NCBI GenBank assembly: GCA_951217055.1
Contig: OX578282.1
Span: forward strand, 41,194,629-41,258,628
Reading direction: 5' to 3'
Length of the DNA stretch: 64,000 nucleotides
From: Gerris lacustris
Lineage: Eukaryota > Arthropoda > Insecta > Hemiptera > Gerridae
Part shown: positions 11,389 to 22,129 of the stretch, one piece after another
How positions within the stretch are numbered: position 1 is the stretch's first letter
Layout: every line of letters starts with the position of its first letter
Made by a program: the position numbers and the translations under genes
Notes under the pieces: generated by a model
What the model was told of the DNA's origin: nothing
The model's database searches: none
Seen by the model: the letters and a program-made list of their open reading frames with translations, nothing else

Positions 11389-11452
11389 AAATCTTAAACA
11401 TTGAGGGGGGCACGCCCCTCCCCCCCCCTTCCCGGCGACGACGCCTGTGAGG
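11389..11452 (-). repeat. Terminal fragment of the hAT-like family at 43818
   Basis: The reverse complement reads GGCGTCGTCGCCGGG, then a G-rich run and GTGCCCCCCTCAAT. This matches the left end of the element at 43818-45851 (GGCATCGTCGCCGTGGGGGA, then GTGTCCCCCCCAAT). Only the terminus is preserved. Confidence 0.55.
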
Positions 11453-12200
11453 TCCATTAACCAAATATGGTACTATGATTGAGCTGATAGTCTCCAATGA
11501 CCTAAAAAAGGTAATGATGACTGTAAAAATTCTAATAACATCGCAAAAGCATATAATTTTGTACATATTGGCCGCCATCTTGAATTTCTCAAATTGCTCA
11601 AGGGTGACAGAGTGGCATCAATCGGATTTTTGAAATACACCTTAAATACAACCAAAATCAACAAAAACATTTTATGTATACCTCATTTCCCACTTTTTTG
11701 ATTGGCACCCTGACTATTATAACAAATTATTTTGACAATTTATATGAAATAACTAAATATTTAGATCTTAGCTCATGTAAATGGTAAGAATTGTTATTTT
11801 CCCAAAAATAAAAATGTTCCATGGCTATTATTACTTATAAGCGACGAAAATGATAGTAGAAACTATACATATAGAGGAATAAGAGTTAATTATTTGTTAT
11901 TGATTCTTAAAAAATGACTCGAAGCAGAGTCGAAATACAGCAAAAATTAAGTTTGAAATTTTGTTTATATTACATCCCTAACGACCCACAAGACACAACA
12001 ATATTAAATTATTGATGGATCACCATTCACCTACAATCAGATATTAATGAAATTTGGGTGGTACAGGTCATAATTAGTCCATGTTGGTCTCATGTAAGTT
12101 TTAACTTTCTGCGGCTATTGGTTTCTTTTTCACATTCACCCAAGTGTTTTTTATTAACACCTGCATCTTTAAAACTACTAATCTGCTTTTTAAGAACTTT
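11453..12200 (-). repeat. Inverted partner of the 8.1-8.8 kb repeat, plus an R1 fragment
   Basis: About 11560-11965 is the reverse complement of 8225-8760. About 11990-12200 matches the R1 middle section (reverse complement of the GGTCCCATATAAGTTTCAAC context). No coding sequence. Confidence 0.5.
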
Positions 12201-12501
12201 GGATGTTTACTGTATGTAGCCCAAAGATGGTCCTATAATAATTTCAACATTCAATTATAAAGATTGTGACTCATAGAGCAATGGTTAGTGATTAGCGTCT
12301 GTGATAAATTTCTTTTGAGTATCTCCGTGTGTGTAGGGTCTAAGACTAAAAAAACTTCATGCGCCCACACATATTGTATTCGGAGTGAAAGTCACAGCCT
12401 TCATAATAAAAATATATGGTATCAATAAATTCACAACTATCGTGATAACAACAATGATACATTTTAAGTAGAAAAAAAAACATTAATAAAATTAATCAAA
12501 A

Positions 12502-12861
12502 GACTCATCAGGGGCCCGACGATGCCCACCCAACTCTGGACCTATACTAGATCAAGAAGATCAGATATAGGACTTATCAGAGACGAGCGTGCTCTCATAC
12601 CGCCATTCTTGCTTGGCTGGCAAAACACATTAGCAGAGTAATACCGTGTTTTTGCACACTGCAATAGGCTACTCAATTTGCGAGAGACACCAAGGGATGT
12701 GCCACGCAAGGTGACACATAGGAACTGTTCCAACATCAGACATAACGTCATTAAGATGTTGGCTCGGCATTACGCCATGTCCTGCATCGTTTCGTCTCGT
12801 CCGACTCATCAGGGGCCCGACGATGCCCACCCAACTCTGGACCTATACTAGATCAAGAAGA
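12502..12861 (-). repeat. Ribozyme-bearing ~301-bp repeat, 1.2 copies
   Basis: GACTCATCAGGGGCCCGACG occurs at 12502 and again at 12803, giving a unit of 301 bp followed by ~59 bp of a second unit. The unit matches the 5009-5452 repeats in reverse complement. Read on the minus strand, the junction of the two units contains a complete hammerhead ribozyme (12784-12826), and the left end stops inside stem II of another. Small tandem repeats with a hammerhead per unit are the hallmark of ribozyme satellites and animal retrozymes; no protein is encoded. It abuts the (TA)n tract at 12877. Confidence 0.75.
12784..12826 (-). ncRNA. Hammerhead self-cleaving ribozyme (canonical core)
   Basis: On the minus strand the order is: GCATCGT (stem III 5' strand), C (cleavage nucleotide after GU), GGGCCC (stem I), CTGATGA (core), GTC-GGACGA-GAC (stem II), GAAA, CGATGC (stem III 3' strand with the preceding A). 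Every conserved core position matches the hammerhead consensus and stem III is 7 perfect base pairs, so chance is unlikely. The helix open to the flanking RNA is stem III (type III topology), whereas most animal hammerheads are type I. Stem I is only six nucleotides, GGGCCC, which can close with at most 2 bp and a 2-nt loop but is fully self-complementary between two molecules. Family knowledge predicts self-cleavage of multimeric transcripts into units; activity is not tested. Confidence 0.82.
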
Positions 12862-12875
12862 CTATATCTGATCTT

Positions 12876-13075
<200 letters not shown>

Positions 13076-13216
13076 ATTTTAGCATTGTTGCTGAAAATTA
13101 CATTTTTCATATTGTCAATTATTAATATAATGTTTATGGATATGATAAATAATTAACTGAATACCCTAAATATTTAACATATTATTTATTATTTACATTT
13201 TTAATTTAAAAAAATA

Positions 13217-13792
13217 AATAATGAGGTTGGATCCTGACGTGGGTAAAAAGTATAAAAACTCAGTTCAGTGTTGGCGACGTTTCGACCTCACCGGTCCTTA
13301 TCAAGCCTAAAATATAAATTCTTTATTTTTAAATATATAAAACCAACATACACTGTGTCCGTTCTTCTGGATCACATAGTAATAATACATAATTATAAGA
13401 AAAATTGAATAAAATAAAAACCCTTGTCATAAATAGATAACAATAAGAATAGATACCGATAATAATAAATAACAATAATAATCATAAGTAATTACCTAGT
13501 TGACATCTAGTAGACATTATCTGTCTCTAAATATGTCTGGTAACTGTCAATTCAACAATTTAGTATTGTTTCGTCTCATGACATCTATAAATAATAAACT
13601 GATTAAAACTATATCACAGCTAAATAATCTCATTAGATAGAATGGAAAAAATACAAAAAAACCAACGAATGTAACAATACACATACCCTATCATTAGATA
13701 CTTTCGTCGTAGTTATAATCTTATGTACACAATAAAATCTCCTTCTTCACATCTTAAAAGTTGAATTAAATTAACATTGAACCACAAAACCA
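13217..13792 (-). repeat. PLE1 left inverted terminal repeat
   Basis: Reverse complement of 15748-16323, equal length (576 bp), no difference found in the stretches compared. Its inner edge runs into the coding frame. Confidence 0.9.
13273..13307 (-). ncRNA. Hammerhead-like motif, PLE1 left arm
   Basis: Inverted copy of the motif at 16233-16267: GGC, UUGAUAA, one extra G, stem GACC/GGUC, GAAAC, GUC, GCC. See that entry. Confidence 0.5.
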
Positions 13793-15474
13793 ACACCACT
13801 GTTATTTTAGACTTAAAACTGTACAAGGATAAGATGAGTGAATTGTTGAATGATAAGAATACTTACAGACGATTACGAACGGACCCAACGGATAAAATCA
13901 AAAAAGAGTATAAAATTATAATAGACAAATTATTCAAAAACAAATATATAGACAAACATAAACGGGCTAACCTGAATAATAGTAATACTTACTGTCCCCG
14001 TATATATGGGCTCCCTAAAACTCATAAAAAGGATATCCCCTTAAGACCTATTATAAGTCAAATAAACTCCCCCCTAGAGAACTTTGCCAAATTTATTAAT
14101 CCTGCCCTAGACCATTTAAATCGGAACAACCCATATGACATAATTAATGCGCTACAACTAAAAGATAAATTAAGAGATATTACCCTATCCGAGGAAGAGA
14201 TCATGATATCCATTGACGTGGTCTCCCTATTCACCAACGTCCCATTAGAACTTTTCTACAAAATAATTAGACAAAAGTGGGAAGATATTATCCCTTTTAC
14301 AACCATAAAAGATAAAAACTTATTCATCGAATGTCTACAACTCATCTTAAACAATGGAACTTTTCAATATAACCAAGAATTCTACGCACAGAAACATGGC
14401 ATACCGATGGGGGGTGCCATGTCTGTCAATGTGAGTGGTATTGTCCTTAATTATATACTAGATTCTGTTCTTATTAATATGGATAATAAACCTAAACTAT
14501 TAGTTAAATATATTGATGACTTATTTATAATTATCAAAGAAACAAACGTAGCCCCATTCTTATTTACACTTAATGCTTTCCATAAGAGACTCAATTTCAC
14601 CATAGAAAGAGAACAGAACAAATCCCTCAACTATTTAGATCTAACCATTAAGAAAACCGATGAAGGTAACCTCACCACTATATGGTATGAAAAGGTAGAA
14701 AAAAGCAATAGATTTATTAACTTTAGGTCTAACCATCCACCACACCACAAAATTAACAGTGCCAATAACCTTATTAGAAAAGCCTTATCACTGACTGATA
14801 ACATTCACAGGAAATACATCAAACCTATTATTTTTAAAAAACTTTTAGATAATTTTTACCCACTTCACAAAATCAAAGAATTATGGTATAAAAATTTAAA
14901 CCCAATCAACAGGGACCTAGACAACCATGAACATCCTAATCTGATATCTACGAGGAATACTAAATATACTAGCTTACCGTACATTAAAGGTCTATCAGAT
15001 CAGTTACCCAAACTCATGACCAAAATGGATTGCCCGGAAATAAAATTCGGCTTCAAACCACTTAACAAATCTGACAAAATGTTTAATAATTTAAAAGATA
15101 AAATTCCAAAGAAAAACACAAAAGGCGCTATATATGAAATCCCTTGCAAAGATTGCCATAAAAGCTACATTGGAGAAAGTAGCCAATTATTAAGTAACCG
15201 ACTAGAACAGCACAAATACGATCAGAAAAAAGGTAATGCCAACACAGCCCTAAGTAGTCATGCGGCAGCTACTAAACATACCTTTGAATTTGAGAATACT
15301 AAAATATTGGCTAGGGAAAATAATACGAATAGGAGAAAAATGCTAGAAGCCTTGAATATAGCAATCAAAATAGACAGTACAGTAAACATAAAGACAGATG
15401 CTAGATCCCTGAATAAATTCTATAGCGGCATATACCAGTACAATTCAAATCAAATTTTCCCGCCGAAAACGTAA
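13777..15474 (+). CDS. Penelope-like reverse transcriptase with GIY-YIG endonuclease
   Basis: 565 codons uninterrupted to TAA. Counting from the TTG at 13777, the RT domain shows PRIYGLPKTHK (74-84), the first catalytic Asp in SIDVVSLFTNVP (D147), HGIPMGG (207-213) and the YIDD box (245-248). Next come the connecting PYIKGLSDQL and KFGFKPLN motifs (about 401-430). A C-terminal GIY-YIG nuclease follows, with IYEIPCKDCHKSYIGES (452-468), a CxxC pair and the downstream R475. In PLEs the endonuclease nicks the target and the RT copies the RNA there. The protein is shorter than complete PLE proteins because the RT N-terminus is missing. The frame is open back to about 13765 inside the left arm, and the first ATG is at 13834. 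It is therefore probably a 5'-truncated but otherwise intact frame. Confidence 0.9.
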   Translation: MNHKTNTTVILDLKLYKDKMSELLNDKNTYRRLRTDPTDKIKKEYKIIIDKLFKNKYIDKHKRANLNNSNTYCPRIYGLPKTHKKDIPLRPIISQINSPLENFAKFINPALDHLNRNNPYDIINALQLKDKLRDITLSEEEIMISIDVVSLFTNVPLELFYKIIRQKWEDIIPFTTIKDKNLFIECLQLILNNGTFQYNQEFYAQKHGIPMGGAMSVNVSGIVLNYILDSVLINMDNKPKLLVKYIDDLFIIIKETNVAPFLFTLNAFHKRLNFTIEREQNKSLNYLDLTIKKTDEGNLTTIWYEKVEKSNRFINFRSNHPPHHKINSANNLIRKALSLTDNIHRKYIKPIIFKKLLDNFYPLHKIKELWYKNLNPINRDLDNHEHPNLISTRNTKYTSLPYIKGLSDQLPKLMTKMDCPEIKFGFKPLNKSDKMFNNLKDKIPKKNTKGAIYEIPCKDCHKSYIGESSQLLSNRLEQHKYDQKKGNANTALSSHAAATKHTFEFENTKILARENNTNRRKMLEALNIAIKIDSTVNIKTDARSLNKFYSGIYQYNSNQIFPPKT

Positions 15475-15747
15475 ATTTTGAAGTCTAAATTAATAAGTTA
15501 TCACAACACTTGAAAACTGTTTAAGGAATACTGGAGTTAATAAAAGGTTTACTTAGGTTTAGTTACATAATAGTACTTAAGAATACTTATTAAAAATTAT
15601 AGAAACACCGAATTGATAAGAGTGATAAGATACTGTGATAAAGAATATATACCTATACCATCAGAGCTTGTTACCAAATAGTTGTTTTGTTAACGTTTTT
15701 TTTCTGTTGTCTCTTTATATAAATACTGTGATATTAGTATTAGAGTA

Positions 15748-16323
15748 TGGTTTTGTGGTTCAATGTTAATTTAATTCAACTTTTAAGATGTGAAGAAGGA
15801 GATTTTATTGTGTACATAAGATTATAACTACGACGAAAGTATCTAATGATAGGGTATGTGTATTGTTACATTCGTTGGTTTTTTTGTATTTTTTCCATTC
15901 TATCTAATGAGATTATTTAGCTGTGATATAGTTTTAATCAGTTTATTATTTATAGATGTCATGAGACGAAACAATACTAAATTGTTGAATTGACAGTTAC
16001 CAGACATATTTAGAGACAGATAATGTCTACTAGATGTCAACTAGGTAATTACTTATGATTATTATTGTTATTTATTATTATCGGTATCTATTCTTATTGT
16101 TATCTATTTATGACAAGGGTTTTTATTTTATTCAATTTTTCTTATAATTATGTATTATTACTATGTGATCCAGAAGAACGGACACAGTGTATGTTGGTTT
16201 TATATATTTAAAAATAAAGAATTTATATTTTAGGCTTGATAAGGACCGGTGAGGTCGAAACGTCGCCAACACTGAACTGAGTTTTTATACTTTTTACCCA
16301 CGTCAGGATCCAACCTCATTATT
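15748..16323 (+). repeat. PLE1 right inverted terminal repeat
   Basis: Pairs with 13217-13792. It holds the hammerhead-like motif near its outer end and ends at CCAACCTCATTATT. Downstream lies the 32-nt extension and then the target duplication. Confidence 0.9.
16233..16267 (+). ncRNA. Hammerhead-like motif, PLE1 right arm
   Basis: Layout: GGC (stem I), UUGAUAA, an extra G, GACC-GGUGA-GGUC (stem II), GAAAC, GUC, GCC (stem I return). Relative to the hammerhead core CUGAUGA, position 3 is U instead of C and position 8 is A instead of G, so the 3-8 base pair is kept as U-A. Hammerheads are known in PLE terminal repeats. Whether this variant, with an extra nucleotide before stem II and only 3 bp in stem I, is catalytic cannot be told from sequence. 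Confidence 0.55.
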
Positions 16324-16368
16324 CATAATCACTACTGGGTACACATAGATAGTTTATTTAAAAAAATA

Positions 16369-17359
16369 GTTATGTTGCAAAAATCAAACCAACCGTCTCC
16401 ATTAAAATAATACTCAGATTATGTTCTAGATTTTTTAATTTTCTACGCAAATATATTACAGTGATGACTGTACTGGTAGACAATTTAAATTAATTGGTAA
16501 GATATGAGACCACCGGTGGATGGTGGATCATGTTATATATGTAATAATAATATTTATTAAGACCATTAAAAGAAAAGGGTTTTAATAATAATCATCATCA
16601 TTTAATATTTAATGTTTATATTTTAAACTGCGGGAAATTCTTAAAATATGTGGTGTCAAACAAAAGAAGATACTCAATGTTTTTATCTCTTAACAAATCC
16701 AAGAAAAAATCATCGGTCATCGTCAAACCAAATGAAGAGGAAAGAAGTAACTTGGCCATTGCTTACCTATATTTAAAGTTAAAAATTAATAATGTGCTTA
16801 TAAATTTTTAACTTTAAATAAAACACTATTAGTAAAAACACTGATCATGCGATAATATAAAACTCGCACTTATTTACTTACAAAGCTTGGTTTTTAATTA
16901 AATTACATTTCAATTTTATTCATATTTTATTTCCGTATTTTATTTTTTTCATTCTATTTTTTTTTTCATTTTATTTTTGTATTTCTATTATTTTTCATTT
17001 CTAATCGTGTATAATATGTGTACTTATTCCATTTCAATCACTCTTGGGTTTACGTGATAATATATAAACAATGTATAAGTAACGAAATAATTTAATTTCT
17101 ATTTTATTTCTATTTAATATGTATGTATTACATGTCTATGTTTAATTATTGTATTATTTTTGCTATATTAATAAAAATTATTATTTTATGTGTTATTATT
17201 ATTATTAATTATTTTATTATTATGAATAGTCATAGTGGGAAAGGCCTTGAAAAAAATATAGACAAAAGAGGGTTGAATGAAAGTAGAGGGGTAAGGCCCG
17301 ATCGACTCCTCTCCCTGCTTCGGATTCCGCAGGGCGGCTTTTTTTGTGTCCCGAACGTC
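16369..17359. other. Non-coding AT-rich stretch
   Basis: No recognisable gene. About 17225-17345 is less AT-rich and includes CCTGCTTCGGATTCCGCAGG, a short self-complementary block. Nothing else assigned. Confidence 0.4.
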
Positions 17360-17361
17360 TA

Positions 17362-17420
<59 letters not shown>
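17360..17420. repeat. (TA)n microsatellite
   Basis: TA repeat immediately outside the left end of the transposon at 17421; a shorter TA tract follows its right end at about 20013-20028. The element appears to have inserted into a TA tract, which hides its target duplication. Confidence 0.9.
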
Positions 17421-17422
<2 letters not shown>

Positions 17423-20012
17423 GGTGGGTCGAAAAAACAAAATTTTTGAAAATTCAAAAAACGCCCATCCAGAAACTTGCCATACTGGAAGAAAGTCCCG
17501 AGGAAAAAATTTGAGCCAAATCGGACTTCACTTAGGTCTCCCGAGGGAGGGTTGAAGTTTAGGAATTATCGAAATTTAGAAAAACCGCAGCTTTAACATG
17601 GTTTTTTGACATTTTTGCGTGCTAAACTACTTTTAATATATATTTAATGTATATTTTCGTAATCTGCGATGCTTATTGTATAATAAAAACCCTTAACATA
17701 TTACGTAACTTCATTATTTTTTATTATAACATATGACATATATAAATGACTGCTTGAAAACTATAAAATTTAAACATTTTTTCCAGCTCCTAGCTTATTT
17801 TTTTATTTCAACCAGTATAGAATCAAAAATAATTACCAGAGCTCACCACGTGGATGTGGCTGCATTCGAGCTCCTATAGTCCCCCTCTCCCCCCTTTTTT
17901 AAATTTTAAAAATTTGACACTTGTCATATATAAATATCATTTAATTTAAAAAAAAAACATAACTTTTATATACTATACAAAACTATTAACAAACATATTA
18001 TATTTTTATATTCAATTTATCTATGCGTTAAAATCTTTTTTACTTTCGAATCTTGGTATTTTATTTCTATTTATTTGAGTTTGAATAATTTAAAAATGAC
18101 GATCCCCTGCTTTATGAACTGAAGTGGAGGCTTGTGTGACTAATTTCACATAGCGTTCAACGGCCTGAGTATGACAGGGATATTTTAAGTCAATTTGAGG
18201 CTTCCAACCATCTGAAACTGCTGCCATGATCTCTGCTGTAGAAATAAGTTTTGTTAGCGGAGGTTCCGTCACTTTTATTGAGCTCCAGTCTATCATTTCA
18301 ACATAGCTCGAAGCGTTAAAATTAATTTTTGGAACTGTAAAAGCTCTTGCTTCTTTATTTTCAACACGGTTACTTCTCGCAGTGAAGATTCTCTTCCATC
18401 CGTCCTTTCGTATTTCAATATTCTCATCAGTCCACTGGCTCAAAGTCGACTACTTCTATGGTTTCGCATTGCAAAAGTTCTGATCCAATAGGTCCTGAAA
18501 AGGAGTATGGACCTTTAGTTTTGCCATCTAAATGTTCCACTAGATGACGTGGTGGTAATTCATTGGCATGTAACTGGCATATAGACCACTGAAGAGGTCG
18601 TCCAAGTCGGCACTCGACAAGTCTTATCACTCCTCTTCTAATGCCTGTGTTCAAGTTGGTCCCATCACAGCCAACCATTAAATTAGAGGTATCTATATTT
18701 TTTCTTTGAGGCAGGTAAACATTGAGGAAACCAAACTTTTAGCAGTTCCGCTTATAGGTGAAACAAAATCCAAGTAACTCGAGCCTGGTTCTCGTATCAG
18801 CACGACATGTTTTTCTTTCACTTTATATAGCTTTCCCCCTTTTTGGATTGACACTTTAACCGTGTCATCCTTCCTACCATTAAAGTATAAACCTGATAAC
18901 ACAATATTATTTGTTTCTTCTAGTTTCTTAATTTCTTTACACTTCAGTTGTTTCTCTCTACGAATATTGCTGTGATCAATGACACTACAAGAACTGTCTG
19001 TTAGTAAAACTCCAGCGTCATTGAGGGCCACATGGTTATCACTGATGCTGCTCTTTTTGAAAATCTTGTTCTTACGGCTACTTCTGCTAAAGTTGGAAGA
19101 GATATCCTCATTCGAGAAGTAGGTGTCACAGAAAAAATCCTTTTTTGCGAGCAACTGATCTCACACTCAGAATCAGTGGTACTGGCTGCAGTATCAAACG
19201 AAGAAGATAGTGTTTCGGCGTCAGTAATATTTTTTTTAGTCTCTCTCTCTCTCTCTTGTGGCTGAGTGATCTCTTTTATTTCGCAAGGCTCTTCTCCTTA
19301 ATTGATCTAAAATCTTAACGTCAATTTTTTCAATCACCATATTTCTTGTTGTTCCTTGATCAATCATAAAATCACGCTGGTTTTGTGGAACTTTTTTTTC
19401 TCTAGCACACGTGCAAAGGGAAAAATCCTTACATTTGCAGGCACTTATGCAGAATAATTTTTGCGAATCTTCAACAAATTGTTGTTAGTATCGGAAAAAT
19501 TTTATTAGTATCGGAACTTGGAATATTTGTTTTTTTCAATGCACTTTTCATTAAATCTTCATATTTTTTGTGGTATTTCAAAAGGGGGTTGATCACTTTT
19601 CTCTGTGAATTGTTGGGAATGGAAGCTTTTAACCAAATTTGAATAATTTTTTCCAAAAACTTTTTTTTTGGTAATAATAGAGTTTTGTATATATGTCATG
19701 TGTTATAATAAAAAATAATGAAGTTACGTAATATTTTAAGGGTTTTTATTATACAATAAGCATCGTAGATTACGAAAATATACATTAAATTTATATTAAA
19801 GTAGTTTAGCACGCAAAAATGTCGAAAAACCCTGTTAAAGCTGCGATTTTTCTAAATTTCGAAAATTCCTAAACTTTGACCCCCCCTCGGGAGACCTAAG
19901 TGAAGTCCGATTTGGCTCAAATTTTTTCCTCGGGACTTTCTTCCAATATGGCAAGTTTCTGGAGGGGCGTTTTTTTAATTTTCAAAAATTTTGTTTTTTC
20001 GACCCACCCTAA
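17421..20012 (-). mobile_element. DNA transposon with ~325-bp terminal inverted repeats
   Basis: The left TIR (17421-17745) begins AGGGTGGGTCGAAAAAAC and is matched in reverse complement by 19687-20012, with some substitutions. Between them the minus strand carries a broken transposase. The superfamily is not certain: the protein has a C-x2-H motif as in several DDE groups, but the target duplication cannot be read in the TA tract. Confidence 0.8.
18040..19656 (-). pseudogene. DDE-type transposase pseudogene (unnamed family)
   Basis: Minus-strand segments in order: an N-terminal part (19656-19471) with VINPLLKYHKKYEDLMKSA; a Cys-rich part (about 19450-19260, ISACKCKDFSLCTCA, then a DQGTTRNM-like block); a middle part (19154-18693); the conserved part (18678-18427) with MVGCDGTNLNTGIRRGVIRL, CQLHANELPPRHL and HLDGKTKGPYSFSGPIGSEL; and a C-terminal part (18443-18090) with YPCHTQAVERYVKLVTQAS. 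Frames change between segments, with stops between 19260 and 19154, so the gene is dead. The GCDGT Asp, the C-x2-H block and the HTQAVER Glu look like DDE catalytic landmarks. I know this protein type as an uncharacterised, widespread animal transposon protein and cannot name the superfamily. Confidence 0.7.
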
Positions 20013-20267
20013 TATATATATATATATATTACTTTGACTTTTGTACCCCGTACCCCTGTATACTAAAATATAAATTTTAAAATCTCATGTAGACAGTGGC
20101 CTTTCTCTTCTTTTGAAGGTCAAATAGGCAAATTTCCATCAATTCCGGAATAAAACTGTAGATTTATAAAAAATATAGACATACAAACACTCTTCATTTT
20201 TCTCACAAAAAGTCTCATCAGCCGTTGGGTTTGTACGATGTAATTTGTTACTGTAGTTACAATAAGT

Positions 20268-20705
20268 AATCTGACCAAAAACCACTTGTGTGGTAAAAAA
20301 ACACCCCGCCAAGTCTGTGGTCCAAAAAAGTTGTGAAATCAACTTTCTGTCCCGCCAAGTGATGTTGGCACTTTCTCCTGGCCCAACACTGTCAACTTAG
20401 ATATTTATCAGCTTCTTCTCCTTGGCGGTGTGCCTGCAGTACTACTCAAAGTTAACTGGTTGATAATGGGAAAGATTTACAGCAATGATCATTGTGGCAT
20501 CGAGAAGAGCCTTCAACAACACTGTTAAAAGGCTTTCCTCACACCGCCAAGGAGAAGAAGCTGATAAATATCTAAGTTGACAGTGTTGGGCCAGGAGAAA
20601 GTGCCAACATCACTTGGCGGGACAGAAAGTTGATTTCACAACTTTTTTGGACCACAGACTTGGCGGGGTGTTTTTTTACCACACAAGTGGTTTTTGGTCA
20701 GATTT
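20268..20705. mobile_element. Fold-back element with ~166-bp arms
   Basis: Arms 20268-20434 and 20540-20705 are almost perfect inverted copies (outer end AATCTGACCAAAAACCACTT; inner end CTTGGCGGTGTG). The ~105-bp loop is unrelated. TTTGTACG at 20230-20237 and 20715-20722 may be a target duplication, which would leave a 30-nt left extension. No hammerhead-like core seen. Confidence 0.85.
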
Positions 20706-22120
20706 CATGACTTTTTGTACGGTCCCTAAGGAAGGATTCTCTAAACTGTTTATTCCCACACATTAGAGTCAAATAAAAGTGAAGTTAAGAGCTGGACAAG
20801 GTCTATGGAGATTGGAGAACTACGAGACCTATGACATTGAAAGAACATAACATTCTTATAGTAGCAGCATATAAAGATTTTTAGCAGCATTTGGCCACCT
20901 AGATACACTAACGCTGCTATCATTTGCGCATATCCTGCTGGATCCTAACCTTATATAAGTAACGAATTGACCCCTTAATATCGTCTTAATTATACCTACC
21001 TTAATTATAAAGTATATATATTAAAAGTAACTACTGGTATAATTACAATAATATATATTATTATTACATATATTTTTATATTTATTATTATGATTATTAT
21101 TATTATTATTATTTTATTTATATATATATATATATATATATAATGAGGGGGGGGGGGGAGGAATGCACTAGGGCTCTAGTAGAATCCAAAAAGCCCTCAT
21201 TTATTAAAATCGGTTCAGTAGTTTAGGCTGTAGGTGCGTCAACGTTAAAGTGACTGTTCGCTAGCTTGGTTTCTCGCTCCGCGTTCAGCGTAGGGATGAG
21301 GTATCTAATTATTTTTGATCTAGGAATGCACTAGGGCCCTAGACGAATCCAAAAAGCCCTCATTCATTAAAATCGGTTCAGTAGTTTAGGCTGTAGGTGC
21401 GTCAACGTAAAATGAAGGAAGAATAAGAATAAGAATAAGAATAAGAATAAGAATAAGAAGTCATCAAAACTACCATTTTCAAACATATTTTTCTCTACTT
21501 CTACTAGACCGATTTCGACATTTCTTTTTTTTATTTTGATCTACAGGATACGGCCTTCAAAGATATTAAAAAAATATTTCGGTAGCTTGTATGTATTCCA
21601 CGCTGCAGACCCTCAAAAACCCTAGTTTGTCACCTACAGTATATATACACTGGCAGCTTTTGTGAAATTTTGACTTTTTGACTTGGCGGGGCGGAACGCT
21701 GCCGCGTTCCTAAATAGTTTTAATTTTTTGTAAGTGTAGTATTAATTTATTATTTGATGGTTGTAATTTAAAAAAAAAAAATATATATATTATCATCAAA
21801 ATAAGTTGACACATAAACCAGGTTAAGCTGCGTGTGAATTAGCATTGAAAGACGCTAGTCTTTGATCTTCTTTAATGTACAATAACAATTAAAATAAATT
21901 TTTATCCATTTAATAAAATAATGTTTCTTTTTTTTTGTTCCAGGTATGTCAATATTTTTTGGACCAATCTGCTATTAAGTGAGTTATTAAATTTCTTATT
22001 ATATTTTTTAATTATTAATGTTACTATGGGAAGAGTCATAATTTAGTGCTGTATATAAATAAAATACAGCCAACTTATATCCCACCCTAACAAAAATAAA
22101 CTCCGAAAGATACTTTTTGT
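20706..22120. other. Non-coding stretch with simple and short tandem repeats
   Basis: TA tract at about 21120-21142, followed by a G homopolymer. A ~90-bp block is repeated at about 21159-21250 and 21324-21412 (GGAATGCACTAGGG start; AATCGGTTCAGTAGTTTAGG inside), offset ~165 bp. An (AAGAAT)n tract lies at about 21418-21460. GGAACGCTGCCGCGTTCC near 21691 is a short hairpin. No gene. Confidence 0.55.
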
Positions 22121-22129
22121 TTGAATTCG

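Larger units (their letters stand above)
13204..16368 (+). mobile_element. Penelope-like element PLE1 with target duplications
   Basis: The 13-bp word ATTTAAAAAAATA at 13204-13216 recurs at 16356-16368. The element has 576-bp inverted arms (13217-13792 and 15748-16323), a single long ORF between them, and a one-sided 32-nt extension (16324-16355) outside the right arm. Variable target duplications, terminal repeats in inverted orientation and a ~30-40 nt one-sided extension are known hallmarks of PLE insertions. The arms appear identical by eye, which points to a recent insertion. The 5' coding part is lost where the left arm joins. Confidence 0.88.

Noticed and set aside
20268..20705. Possible third palindromic PLE-like mini-element
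   Set aside because: Arms and a candidate 8-bp duplication with a 30-nt left offset are present, but no hammerhead-like core was found in the arms and the duplication word is short. Left as a generic fold-back.
21120..21460. Possible CRISPR-like or satellite array
   Set aside because: Only two ~90-bp direct repeats and an (AAGAAT)n tract; no regular repeat-spacer structure, and the genome is eukaryotic.
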